Below are positions 28,102-35,638 of a stretch of DNA of 61,588 nucleotides, piece after piece (positions within the stretch are counted from its first letter, which is position 1; the number at the start of each line of letters is the position of its first letter). The stretch lies in the NCBI GenBank assembly GCA_947173895.1, contig CAMWGU010000013.1, positions 1 through 61,588 of the forward strand, given 5' to 3'. The notes under the pieces are model-generated. The model did not search any database. It saw nothing but the letters and a program-made list of their open reading frames with translations, and was not told where the DNA came from. The position numbers and the translations under genes were made by a program. This DNA is from an uncultured Bacteroides sp. GTDB lineage: Bacteria > Bacteroidota > Bacteroidia > Bacteroidales > Bacteroidaceae.

Positions 28102-28490
28102 TGGAGAACAAGAAAACAGGGTATAAAGTTCGGGAATATCATGGGCCGGTGAAACGTTATTGTCAGGTGCTGAGTCTGAAAAACGATCCGGCCTTGATAG
28201 CCGAATACAGGAAACGTCATTCGGAAGGAGAAGTCTGGCCGGAGACGTTGGCGGCTATCCGTGAGGTCGGTATTTTGGAAATGGAAATTTATATTCTGGG
28301 CACCCAGCTATTTATGATTGTGGAAACTCCCTTGGATTTTGACTGGGATATGGCGATGGTCAAAATGGCCACGTTGCCTCGTCAGGAAGAGTGGGAAAAA
28401 TATATGTCTATCTTCCAGCAAGCAGAACCGGGGGCTTCTTCGGCAGAGAAATGGAAGTTGATGGACAGGATGTTCCATTTGTATGAATAG
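28101..28490 (+). CDS. L-rhamnose mutarotase (RhaM)-like protein
   Basis: 129 residues from the ATG at 28101 that overlaps the glucokinase stop. The ferredoxin-like RhaM pattern is visible: YCQVLSLKNDPALIAEYRKRHSE, the conserved VWPE, GILEMEIYILG and MDRMFHLYE near the end. RhaM interconverts alpha and beta anomers of L-rhamnose or L-fucose. Coupling to a glucokinase suggests an anomerase for a kinase substrate, which is an inference. A terminator follows. Confidence 0.8.
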   Translation: MENKKTGYKVREYHGPVKRYCQVLSLKNDPALIAEYRKRHSEGEVWPETLAAIREVGILEMEIYILGTQLFMIVETPLDFDWDMAMVKMATLPRQEEWEKYMSIFQQAEPGASSAEKWKLMDRMFHLYE

Positions 28491-28514
28491 GTTGGTGTTT
28501 TATGCAGGCAATAT

Positions 28515-28552
28515 AAAAAAGGGATACGATGAAAATCATATCCCTTTTTTTT
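28515..28552 (+). terminator. Intrinsic terminator after glk and the RhaM-like gene
   Basis: AAAAAAGGGATA and TATCCCTTTTTT arms with a 14-nt loop, ending in a run of T. Confidence 0.8.
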
Positions 28553-28590
28553 ATTAAATTATAAACTTGTGTTCTTTATGGCAGAGCGCA

Positions 28591-28725
28591 TTAGACATTA
28601 GCCTGCTGGCTCATTAATTTCTGAAGCTTGTATTGCAATGATTGGCAAGCAGCTCCTTTTCGCATTGCTTTGTATCTTCTTAATTGATACTGCAACATCT
28701 CGATTGTTTCATTTGCTTTTTTCAT
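28591..28725 (-). CDS. Small basic coiled-coil protein, 44 residues
   Basis: Begins MKKANETIEMLQYQLRRYKA and ends in KLMSQQANV. It is highly basic with a heptad-like pattern of Leu, Met and Gln, suggesting a short helix. I do not recognise a family. A TATCTTTG promoter box lies on the same strand at 28812-28805. The 80-nt leader contains the hairpin GTTCTCC/GGAGAAC (28744-28762). The promoter, the leader structure and the amphipathic sequence argue for a real small gene, but there is no comparative support. Confidence 0.5.
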   Translation of the reverse strand: MKKANETIEMLQYQLRRYKAMRKGAACQSLQYKLQKLMSQQANV

Positions 28726-28743
28726 AATTACGTCGTTTTTTAT

Positions 28744-28762
28744 GTTCTCCCGTTTGGAGAAC
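28744..28762 (-). promoter_or_regulatory. Leader hairpin upstream of the 44-residue gene
   Basis: Perfect 7-bp arms GTTCTCC and GGAGAAC with a 5-nt loop, located 19 nt before the start codon, where it could affect ribosome access. Confidence 0.4.
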
Positions 28763-28812
28763 TGGTTGTTTTTTAAAACCTATTTGTTCTCTCTTTTTCT
28801 ACTGCAAAGATA

Positions 28813-29198
28813 ACACCAAATCCTTTATATATGTTTTTAAACATAGGATTAATATTGTGTATTTAACATTTTATGCATGCTCGATTTGTTTATTTAATAT
28901 GCGTTAAGAAATATAGCTGAAGAAATGTCAGAGTCGGGGCATCTTCTTTCATTTATGTCACAGACTCATGTATGGCGTTTCTTCCGTCCGTTTGTATGGT
29001 AGATGTGAAGCGTCCGTCTCATGTGTTTGGCAACACATGTTTACACGTACATACGTGTGTTATGACAGGGCGCGTTACATGCTCTTTTTATGGTTTTAAA
29101 TGGCGGACTCGTAGATTCGGATTAAATCAAAGTTTATTAACCAAAATGGCGGCTGTTCTTAAAACATGTTAGATGATGTAATTTATCTCTCTTTTATA
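28813..29198. other. Non-coding region with a solitary palindrome unit
   Basis: No supported gene. CATGTGT/ACACATG arms at 29020-29039 form a perfect inverted repeat. ACACGTACATACGTGT at 29043-29058 is one unit of the array family seen at 5953, 29781 and 44054, followed by ACAGGGC. Confidence 0.6.
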
Positions 29199-29229
29199 TT
29201 TGCAAGTTTCAAAGAAGTCCGTATATTTG
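29199..29229 (+). promoter_or_regulatory. Promoter of the probable small RNA
   Basis: TTTG (29199-29202), 19 bp, TATATTTG (29222-29229), an exact consensus match. No protein-coding frame follows; a terminator lies about 60 nt downstream. Confidence 0.75.
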
Positions 29230-29235
29230 CACTGT

Positions 29236-29297
29236 GTTTTTCATAGTATTAGATTTAAGGTTAACAAAGGTTGGAGCAAGGCGTTGCTCCTTTTTTT
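29236..29297 (+). ncRNA. Probable small RNA of about 60 nt
   Basis: The transcript predicted from the exact promoter at 29199-29229 ends at the hairpin GGAGCAA / TTGCTCC (29273-29290) with seven following T. The middle part contains GTATTAGATTTAAGGTTAAC, a string I associate with repeated short promoter-terminator RNAs of Bacteroidales (it may be related to the Bacteroidales-1 motif, but this needs a covariance search). No start codon or open frame exists inside. Confidence 0.6.
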
Positions 29298-29493
29298 ATG
29301 CTATCTTGTTGTGACGTCTTTCTAGACCGGCGGATATTTTCGGTTAGTAATATGATGTCAGTGCGATATGACTAAGAGCTTTCTACTTGTCGGAACCAAT
29401 GCATTCCTACCGTCTTCCGGCCTAGTCTTGTTCGAAAACAATATTTTTGTGTGGTTGCCCCTTCAAATAATCCACAGTATTGATGTGATTCTA

Positions 29494-29745
29494 CTTTTCC
29501 TTTCATCCTTTCATTAGTTGCTAAAACGCCCTGTTGATGGGGAGAGCCGGCTGTGAAAGGACACTCGTCGGGTCCTTTCATCCTCCCTTCATTGGCACAC
29601 AAAGGCAGCATGGTGTGAAACTGCCAAAGGCAGATGTGAAAGGACTCATGCCGGTGGCTGAAAGGGGCTTGATAGGATGTCCTGTCATTTTTAACAGGCT
29701 GACTGATAATATGTTTTGCCAAAAATGAAAGGATGAAGGGAGAAG
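29494..29745. repeat. MITE-like element, copy A (252 bp)
   Basis: Inverted ends: CTTTTCCTTTCATCCTTTCA on the left (29494) matches the complement of the right end near 29745, with about 20 of 22 bases paired. It has no open frame of note. Inside are further GAAAGGA/TCCTTTC hairpins. A second, truncated copy lies at 60632. Similarity to that copy also extends about 50 bp upstream (from about 29443), so the true left edge is uncertain. Confidence 0.65.
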
Positions 29746-29780
29746 GGGAAGAAGCAACCTGATGAGGGGGGATGTCTTTT

Positions 29781-29862
29781 GCACGTACGTACGTGTGAGC
29801 CTATACGTATGTATGTGTAGGCCTACACGTACGTATGTACAAGCCCACACATACGTACGTGT
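29781..29862. repeat. Palindrome array 2: four 16-bp units, 22-bp period
   Basis: Units start at 29781, 29803, 29825 and 29847. Spacers are GAGCCT, AGGCCT and AAGCCC. The units are variants of ACACGTACGTACGTGT, differing by transitions except at the first base of unit 1. ACAGGCC follows 34 bp after the array. It lies between the MITE-like element and the GH20 promoter. Confidence 0.9.
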
Positions 29863-30074
29863 TTTTATGACGTTACGGAATCCGTTGTGGCGAACAGGCC
29901 TGCATGTTTCGTAATAGAATGAATGCAATGGATATGACAGGCGATGGCCTGTCGCAAATAATATTAAAAAAAGAATTGTGAAGTTCGGTGTTTGTGTATG
30001 ATTGAAAAATAGGATCTATAAGCAGGGTGGATGGATGATAAATGGGTAACTAAGGTAGTCTGTATTAAAATATT
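29863..30074. other. Non-coding region between array 2 and the GH20 promoter
   Basis: No gene or hairpin supported beyond the ACAGGCC motif near 29895. An opposite-strand open frame runs through here into the hexosaminidase and is an artefact. Confidence 0.5.
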
Positions 30075-30106
30075 CTTGCATAATCGGGATGATCTTATTA
30101 ACTTTG
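30075..30106 (+). promoter_or_regulatory. Promoter of the GH20 hexosaminidase
   Basis: CTTG (30075-30078), 20 bp, TAACTTTG (30099-30106). It predicts a leader of about 100 nt. Confidence 0.65.
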
Positions 30107-30212
30107 TCGTTGTTCTTATGAATCGTGGTGCGTTTTGTATGAAAAAATGGTCAGGCTTTTCATCAAAACATAGAGCATATTTAAAATAATGTATAACGAA
30201 ATAATTATTCAG

Positions 30213-32414
30213 ATGAAACATTGGTTTTTGAAAATGGCGGCAATGAGCATTACAATGTGTGCCGCTTTGGGAATGGAAGCGCAGTCTATAGCTGTTATTC
30301 CACAACCTGCACAGGTGGAAAGGCAAGCGGGTACGTTGTTGTTGACTCCCGACATGACTTTGGCATACGACGAATTGTTGGAAGAACAGGCTACTTATTT
30401 GAAGCAGGTGGTATACCGTTCTACAGGTTTTCAATGGAAAACCGAAACGCGTGCGAAACGGGCTGATATTGTACTTAAAATAGACAAACAACAGGTACCG
30501 CAAGAAGAAGGTTATCATTTGGTTGTTGACAGCAAGCGGGTGCTTATCAGTGGACACGATGCCGGAGGTTTGTTCTATGGCATTCAAACCTTTTTACAGT
30601 TGCTTCCCCCTGCCGTTTATAGCAGTGCGCTCCAGCCGGATGTGGAATGGCGAGTGCCGCAGGTAAGCATTGCCGATGCTCCGGATCATCCGTGGCGGGG
30701 GATGATGCTCGACGTGGCACGTTATTTCTTCGACAAAGAGTTTGTGAAGAAATACATTGATATGATGGCTATGTACAAACTCAACAAGTTGCAGCTGCAT
30801 CTGATTGACGACTCCGGCTGGCGGTTGGAAATCAAGAAATATCCCCGGTTGACCGAAGTAGGAGCTTGGTCGGGAAAGGACGAAAAGCGTTTGGGAGGTT
30901 TCTATACTCAGGACGAAATTAGGGAATTGATTGCTTATGCGGCAGTTCGTAATGTGGAAATCATACCCGAAATTGAATTCCCTGCCCACATGTTGTCGGC
31001 AGTGGCGGCTTATCCTTGGCTGTCGTGTACGGGAGTTCAACATGAAGTGCCTCGTCAGCATTTTATTAGCCGCGATTTGATGTGCGTGGGCAAGGAGACT
31101 TCTTATCAGTTCTTGGCCGATGTGTTGGAAGAGACGGTGAATCTGTTTCCTTCAAACTATATCAATATCGGAGGTGATGAGGCGGTGTACGATCGCTGGA
31201 AAGAATGTCCGTTATGTCAAAAGGTAATGGAACGCGAAGGGCTGAAGAATGTGGCCGACCTGCAAGGTTATTTAACTAATGTGGTGGCAGATATGATGGC
31301 CAAAAAGAACAAGACCGTAGTGGGATGGGAAGAGATCATTCAGCGTGGCAAAGTAGACCAGCAGGTGGTGGCTGTGATGTGGCACGGAGTGAAGGATACG
31401 ATTCAAGCCACTCAGTCGGGGCATAAGGCCATTCTTGCGCCGGCAACTCATCTTTATTTGGATTTTCCTGAAAGCAAAACACCGGGCGAGATAAAAGCTG
31501 CTACGTGGATGCCTCCCATTTCGTTGGAGAAATGTTATTCGATGGAAATGAATGACTATTCACCCGAATCTACTGTGATGGGAGTGCAAGGCTGTTTCTG
31601 GAGTGACCAGTTTATACATGGGACGATTCTGCAGGAACTGGAACCGCTGAATGAAAACCGTTCGGAAAACTATGCGGAATATCTCACTTTTCCCCGTTTG
31701 CTGGCAGTAGCTGAGTTGGGATGGTGCAAGACGGCGCAGCGCAATTGGCCCGATTTTCACCAACGCATCCGTACTCATTATACCCGCTTGGATTATAAGA
31801 ACTGCAATTACCGGATTCCTGAACCAGACATTGTGTCGATGAAAGAAAAGGAAGGAAAGATTTGGTTCGAGTTGGCTTCGCCAATAGAAGGGGCTTCTAT
31901 TCTTTATACAGTTGATGGCAGTTATCCGCATACTCATTCAAAGACATACACTGGTCCTGTGGCGGTGGATACGAAAACAGATTTCCGCGCTGTCACTATG
32001 ACGGACAGTCGCCGTTGTTCTTTGCCGCTTTATTTTGCTCCGGATTATTCGGCTTATAAGCAGTATGGAACGTTTGTGGCCGAATGGTCTCCCCGAACCA
32101 TAGCGCCGGATGCCGGTAAATGGCGTTTTGAAACCACTGGAAAAATGGTAGGAAACGGTACATACGAGCTTACTTTTGTCCGCACTCGTGGAAAAAGTCC
32201 ATTGAATCTGGGTACATTGATTCAATATAAGCGCGAGGAAAAACTGACCGAAGTTGCTGTGCAAGGTAAATTGGATGCTTCTCATAGCACACTGACTTAC
32301 CGTGTGGAAATGAACGAATTTGAAGCCGGCCTTCCTTTCTATATAGAGGTGGACACGCGTCCCGAAGAAGGAAACGATGTTTTTGGCTTTGTATTTGTAA
32401 AAAAGGTGGAGTGA
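30213..32414 (+). CDS. Beta-N-acetylhexosaminidase, GH20
   Basis: 733 residues from ATG 30213, which begins a signal peptide (KHWFLKMAAMSITMCAALGMEAQ). A GH20b domain (about 25-150) precedes the catalytic barrel. The catalytic Asp-Glu pair is in NIGGDEAVYDRW (about residue 320). C-terminal beta-rich parts include a chitobiase-like domain (ILYTVDGSYPHTHSKTY). It releases terminal GlcNAc or GalNAc, probably from host mucin or N-glycans, in the periplasm or at the surface. No SusC/D pair is adjacent. A strong terminator follows. Confidence 0.92.
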   Translation: MKHWFLKMAAMSITMCAALGMEAQSIAVIPQPAQVERQAGTLLLTPDMTLAYDELLEEQATYLKQVVYRSTGFQWKTETRAKRADIVLKIDKQQVPQEEGYHLVVDSKRVLISGHDAGGLFYGIQTFLQLLPPAVYSSALQPDVEWRVPQVSIADAPDHPWRGMMLDVARYFFDKEFVKKYIDMMAMYKLNKLQLHLIDDSGWRLEIKKYPRLTEVGAWSGKDEKRLGGFYTQDEIRELIAYAAVRNVEIIPEIEFPAHMLSAVAAYPWLSCTGVQHEVPRQHFISRDLMCVGKETSYQFLADVLEETVNLFPSNYINIGGDEAVYDRWKECPLCQKVMEREGLKNVADLQGYLTNVVADMMAKKNKTVVGWEEIIQRGKVDQQVVAVMWHGVKDTIQATQSGHKAILAPATHLYLDFPESKTPGEIKAATWMPPISLEKCYSMEMNDYSPESTVMGVQGCFWSDQFIHGTILQELEPLNENRSENYAEYLTFPRLLAVAELGWCKTAQRNWPDFHQRIRTHYTRLDYKNCNYRIPEPDIVSMKEKEGKIWFELASPIEGASILYTVDGSYPHTHSKTYTGPVAVDTKTDFRAVTMTDSRRCSLPLYFAPDYSAYKQYGTFVAEWSPRTIAPDAGKWRFETTGKMVGNGTYELTFVRTRGKSPLNLGTLIQYKREEKLTEVAVQGKLDASHSTLTYRVEMNEFEAGLPFYIEVDTRPEEGNDVFGFVFVKKVE

Positions 32415-32452
32415 ACGGTGATTCCGTGACTTTGTAAGCTTGCTTATTGAAA

Positions 32453-32499
32453 GAATAGGTTTGCCTGTTTCGTGTGTGGACAGGCAATCCTATTTTTTT
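32453..32499 (+). terminator. Intrinsic terminator of the GH20 gene
   Basis: Arms GAATAGGTTTGCCTGT and ACAGGCAATCCTATT (one mismatch) and a run of seven T; loop of about 10 nt. Confidence 0.8.
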
Positions 32500-32558
32500 A
32501 GCTTTTTCCTTTCTCTTTGTGGAAGGTCTTTGGATGGGCGGTTTTACTGAAAAATATT

Positions 32559-32846
32559 TTATAGTGCCTCCTTGACTTCTTTTTTGGCCTGGTTATAGTT
32601 CTCTTTAATTTCGTCCTTCACTTTCTCAGTATCTTTACGCACATCTTTTTTCGTTTCTTCCCAGGTGTCTTTTACTTTATTGACACCATCTTCCATTTTG
32701 TCCGATGCTTTGTCTAATGCATTATTTACATCTTTTTTTGCATTTTCAATTCGCTGTTCCGCTTTATGTTGTTCGTTTTTGTTGCGGCAAGATGACATGG
32801 ATATTGCGAATAAGCATGTCAGTGTTATAAACATTGCTTTTTTCAT
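32559..32846 (-). CDS. Small helical lipoprotein, stress-cluster member
   Basis: 95 residues. The N-terminus (KKAMFITLTCLFAISMSSC) is a lipoprotein signal with lipobox SSC. The mature part is Lys/Asp/Glu-rich and almost all helix, with repeated 11-residue-like blocks (KKDVNNALDKASDKMEDGVNKV), similar to LEA or apolipophorin-type amphipathic proteins. It lies with YtxH- and GlsB-type genes on the same strand, which suggests an envelope-stress role (inference). Confidence 0.65.
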   Translation of the reverse strand: MKKAMFITLTCLFAISMSSCRNKNEQHKAEQRIENAKKDVNNALDKASDKMEDGVNKVKDTWEETKKDVRKDTEKVKDEIKENYNQAKKEVKEAL

Positions 32847-32956
32847 ATTGCTATTTGTTTAGAATGTTATAATTAGATATTCTATAGGATTTCTGGTGGA
32901 AAAAAATGTTTTCCACCAGAATGAACGCCTAAATTATGTAGAAAAGTTGGTTTAGG

Positions 32957-33073
32957 CTATTTCTTATCCGTTTTTTTGTGGCAAGTGGTAGACTTGCTTT
33001 CCTTGGCTTTGCTTAAGGTGCATTTTTTCTCACCTTTTACATCCATGGTCTTTTTTTTAGTTTTTGTTGTCAT
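32957..33073 (-). CDS. Lysine-rich 38-residue protein
   Basis: Read from ATG 33073 to TAG 32957. It begins MTTKTKKKTMDVKGEKKC and ends in TDKK. About 40 percent Lys, with two Cys separated by 13 residues. No family recognised. It sits within the minus-strand stress cluster between the helical lipoprotein and the Cys-rich gene, with a similar intergenic gap. Short, so the call rests on position and the open frame only. Confidence 0.4.
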   Translation of the reverse strand: MTTKTKKKTMDVKGEKKCTLSKAKESKSTTCHKKTDKK

Positions 33074-33132
33074 ACTATTCTTTTTTTTAGGTTGAATAAT
33101 TTATATTTGTCAGATCAGTGGAATGTGATCGT

Positions 33133-33411
33133 TTATTCGGAAAGTTTATCTAGTTCATACATATATTTCTTGATGTAATGACAATTCCCGTCGCACATTT
33201 TTTTTCTTTCTTTGTTAGAGCTGAATAAATGCATGCATTTGTTTCCGAACAGCCATTCACACCTGAGCCGGTATGCTTCCACCGCTTTATTCCTTTCGTC
33301 CACACATCCTTCCATATAGGCTGACAGGCATAGTGTGCATAATTCTTCATAACTCTTTTCCCTTAAAGATGTAAGAGTGTATTGGCTATGATGATTGCAT
33401 TTTCTATCCAT
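33133..33411 (-). CDS. Cysteine-containing hypothetical protein
   Basis: 92 residues with eight Cys, four of them in CTLC and KKMCDGNCHY, and no signal peptide. The spacing hints at metal binding, but no known finger pattern fits. Conserved-looking segment YRLRCEWLFGNKCMHLF. Lies in the stress cluster; function unknown. Confidence 0.5.
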   Translation of the reverse strand: MDRKCNHHSQYTLTSLREKSYEELCTLCLSAYMEGCVDERNKAVEAYRLRCEWLFGNKCMHLFSSNKERKKMCDGNCHYIKKYMYELDKLSE

Positions 33412-33496
33412 AGTTGTATTTTTGTTCTATTTCGAAGTAATGGGGGAGACAGTCTTAAAGTAATCTTTCAAAATCTCGATTGTAGGCTGTTGGAAT

Positions 33497-33793
33497 TTAT
33501 TTTTTTGCCTCCGAAACAGCTGTATGAACTCTGCCTTTCAGTATGTCGGCCTTTTCGGCGACATTAAAGGTTAGATCCGCAAATTTTTCAGCAGTTCTTC
33601 GACTTGCATCCAACATTTTTTCTTTTGCTGTTTCAGCAGCTTCTTCAGTGTGTTCGGCTATTTCTGTCATGACTTTATGTAGTCTTTTTTTTAATATCTT
33701 AGCCTTTGCAGTGCGTGAGAAACGGTGAGCGAGTACTCCAATGAATGAGCCTACAGCCAAACCACTAAGAAAAATAGAATTACTAGTTCCCAT
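33497..33793 (-). CDS. YtxH-domain protein
   Basis: 98 residues. A short N-terminal membrane segment (about 8-22, LSGLAVGSFIGVLAH) is followed by a long Lys/Ala/Glu helix, as in YtxH-like stress proteins. It precedes GlsB and follows the Cys-rich gene in one same-strand group. Role inferred from family only. Confidence 0.7.
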   Translation of the reverse strand: MGTSNSIFLSGLAVGSFIGVLAHRFSRTAKAKILKKRLHKVMTEIAEHTEEAAETAKEKMLDASRRTAEKFADLTFNVAEKADILKGRVHTAVSEAKK

Positions 33794-33822
33794 AATTTAA
33801 ATAGTTTAGGTTAATAATACAT

Positions 33823-34080
33823 TTAAAGATTTGTTTTTCTGGAGCGATTGAAGAGCGATATGATCCACAATAACAAAATAGCTCCGATAACAGCAGTGAA
33901 AAGACTTCCCAACAATCCGGTGGTGGCGATACCCAGCAATCCGAATACCCAGCCTCCTAACACACTACCTGCGATACCTACAAGCAGATTGACGAGAAGC
34001 CCAAAACTGCCTCCTCTCATGATCTTGCCAGCTATGAGTCCGGCAACGATTCCAATAATGATGTACCAAATGAAAGACAT
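33823..34080 (-). CDS. GlsB/YeaQ/YmgE-family membrane stress protein
   Basis: 85 residues, Gly-rich with three membrane segments: IGIVAGLIAGKIMRGG, the GIAGSVLGGWVFGLLG core, and a last helix (AVIGAILLLWIISLF). Typical length and the RGGSFGLLVNLLVGIAGS motif. In other bacteria these inner-membrane proteins respond to general stress. It is first in the minus-strand group of five small genes. Confidence 0.85.
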   Translation of the reverse strand: MSFIWYIIIGIVAGLIAGKIMRGGSFGLLVNLLVGIAGSVLGGWVFGLLGIATTGLLGSLFTAVIGAILLLWIISLFNRSRKTNL

Positions 34081-34403
34081 AACATTAAGTTTTAGGTTAA
34101 AAATGATATTATTGGAAACAGATGAATTGAGAAGTCATGACTGACAGGAAAACATCTGTTCCGTTTTGTAGGGAATAACATGAAATGTGGAAAAATAGTT
34201 TGTGCTGATAATATGTATTTAACGTTTTTTCTTTTCTATGTGATATGAACTTACAAATGAACTATCGATATAAGTATTGTATGCTATAAAGTAGGCATTG
34301 ACACAACGGATTTGTTTCCGTCATGAGAATAATAAAAGTAAATAAGAAGTGGATACTACCTATAAGTAGGACTAATGGATGATATAAATCCCAATATTTA
34401 GGT
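34081..34403. other. Divergent region between the stress cluster and the haem operon
   Basis: No gene. ACAGATG at 34116-34122 and CATCTGT at 34153-34159 form an inverted repeat near the GlsB gene. A smaller repeat CCTA/TAGG lies near 34361. No TAnnTTTG box is seen for the stress cluster, which may use another sigma factor. Confidence 0.4.
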
Positions 34404-34435
34404 ATTGTGAACTAGGGAATGAAGGGGTAATTTTG
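34404..34435 (+). promoter_or_regulatory. Promoter of the haem operon
   Basis: ATTG (34404-34407), 20 bp, TAATTTTG (34428-34435), 57 nt before the first gene. A Fur-type operator was not identified by eye. Confidence 0.7.
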
Positions 34436-34491
34436 CAAACGAATTAGAGAATATAAACAATAATTGATTAATAAATAAAAAACGATGTGTT

Positions 34492-34953
34492 ATGAAATTG
34501 AAAAACTTTTTTACAGTGATGTCTGTTGCATTGTGTACAGTGGCATGTGGTGATGATAAGACGGAAAATGTTGTAAATCCAGCTCAAGAGGTTGCCGGAA
34601 CTTATAATGGAGTTCTGTCACTATCTGTATCGGGAAACGATCAGGGAACTTCAGATAGTCAGGTAAAAATTTCAGCAGAAGAAGGAGGGACAGTTCAGAT
34701 TCTTTTGGTTGGTGGTGCAGGTGAAGGAACAATGTCATTGCCGGATATTACTGTTCCCGGAATTAAAGTGCAGACTTCGGATAATGTTACTTATACTTTT
34801 CCAGAAAGTAGTATTGATGTGACCGTCGGATCAACTAAGTATACGGGAAGTTTGCACGGAGCAGTAAAGGATGAAAAGGCCGATTTGGTCTTTATACTTA
34901 AGCCGGGAGCTATGCCTATGGCTATCAATGCTGTTTTTGCTGGTGTTAAATAG
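34492..34953 (+). CDS. Calycin-like lipoprotein, first gene of the haem operon
   Basis: 153 residues. Lipoprotein signal with Cys in TVACGDD. The beta-rich body (VAGTYNGVLSLSVSG, then alternating hydrophobic strands to the end) resembles the calycin-like domain found beside Bacteroidetes haem genes. It lies 6 nt before hmuY, so it is cotranscribed. It may bind haem or assist HmuY at the surface; this is an inference. Confidence 0.6.
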   Translation: MKLKNFFTVMSVALCTVACGDDKTENVVNPAQEVAGTYNGVLSLSVSGNDQGTSDSQVKISAEEGGTVQILLVGGAGEGTMSLPDITVPGIKVQTSDNVTYTFPESSIDVTVGSTKYTGSLHGAVKDEKADLVFILKPGAMPMAINAVFAGVK

Positions 34954-34959
34954 TTTCAC

Positions 34960-35625
34960 ATGAAAAGATGTTTTCTCTTTATTATAGCTGTGCTGGGAAT
35001 GATGTTTCTGTCATTCTCGGCATGTGATGGCATCTTGGAAGGAATCTATGATTATCCGGTTGCTGATGATCGTAATGAATTTGGTTTCATAAAAAATGAT
35101 CCTTCCACCCATTCGGGTACTATTTATATTGATGCTACCGATTACAGACGGTGGATTTTTATCGACTTCCATACACAGAAAATTGATTCTATTAATGTGA
35201 CGAATTCCGAACAAAAGGAACCGGAGGAATGGGATGTTGCTATCCATCGTTATGATGCTAAGACCCATAACGGGGCAGTGTTGGAAACGGGTTATACGGG
35301 TTTGGTGGCATTACAAAATGCGGGTGTGATGCCCGAAGGCATTTATGTAGAAGATGTGTGGACTACTGACAAAATAGCCGTTGATATGTCTGGAATGATG
35401 GATGGTAATATCGTTTATGCAGAATCTTATTTTAATGAAGAATTGTCAAAATGGCTAAATGTGGATAAAAGCAATATGCCTCCTGCTTATATTCCTTCAA
35501 ACAAAGTTTATATGGTGAGACTGAAAGACGGTACTTATGCAGCTCTTCGTCTCACTAATTATATGAATGATAGTGGTGTGAAAGGCTTTATGACTATTGA
35601 TTATATTTATCCGTTTGAATTGTAA
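34960..35625 (+). CDS. hmuY: HmuY-family haem-binding lipoprotein
   Basis: 221 residues. Signal peptide with lipobox FSAC. The family pattern EEWDVAIHRYDAKTHNGAVLETG and the later RLTNYMNDSGVKGFMTIDYIY are recognisable. HmuY captures haem at the surface and passes it to the TonB-dependent receiver encoded next. Axial ligands cannot be assigned confidently by eye. Confidence 0.85.
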   Translation: MKRCFLFIIAVLGMMFLSFSACDGILEGIYDYPVADDRNEFGFIKNDPSTHSGTIYIDATDYRRWIFIDFHTQKIDSINVTNSEQKEPEEWDVAIHRYDAKTHNGAVLETGYTGLVALQNAGVMPEGIYVEDVWTTDKIAVDMSGMMDGNIVYAESYFNEELSKWLNVDKSNMPPAYIPSNKVYMVRLKDGTYAALRLTNYMNDSGVKGFMTIDYIYPFEL

Positions 35626-35638
35626 ACCTACATACAAT

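Noticed and set aside
28972-29172. 66-codon plus-strand frame
   Set aside because: Covers inverted repeats and ends before the small RNA promoter; no coding character.
29578-29928. Minus-strand frames through the MITE and palindrome array (repeated TYVRV-type translation)
   Set aside because: Protein similarity among the frames arises from the DNA repeats; no start, promoter or domain.
29964-30587. 207-codon minus-strand frame overlapping GH20
   Set aside because: Antisense to the signal peptide and first domain of a clear hexosaminidase.
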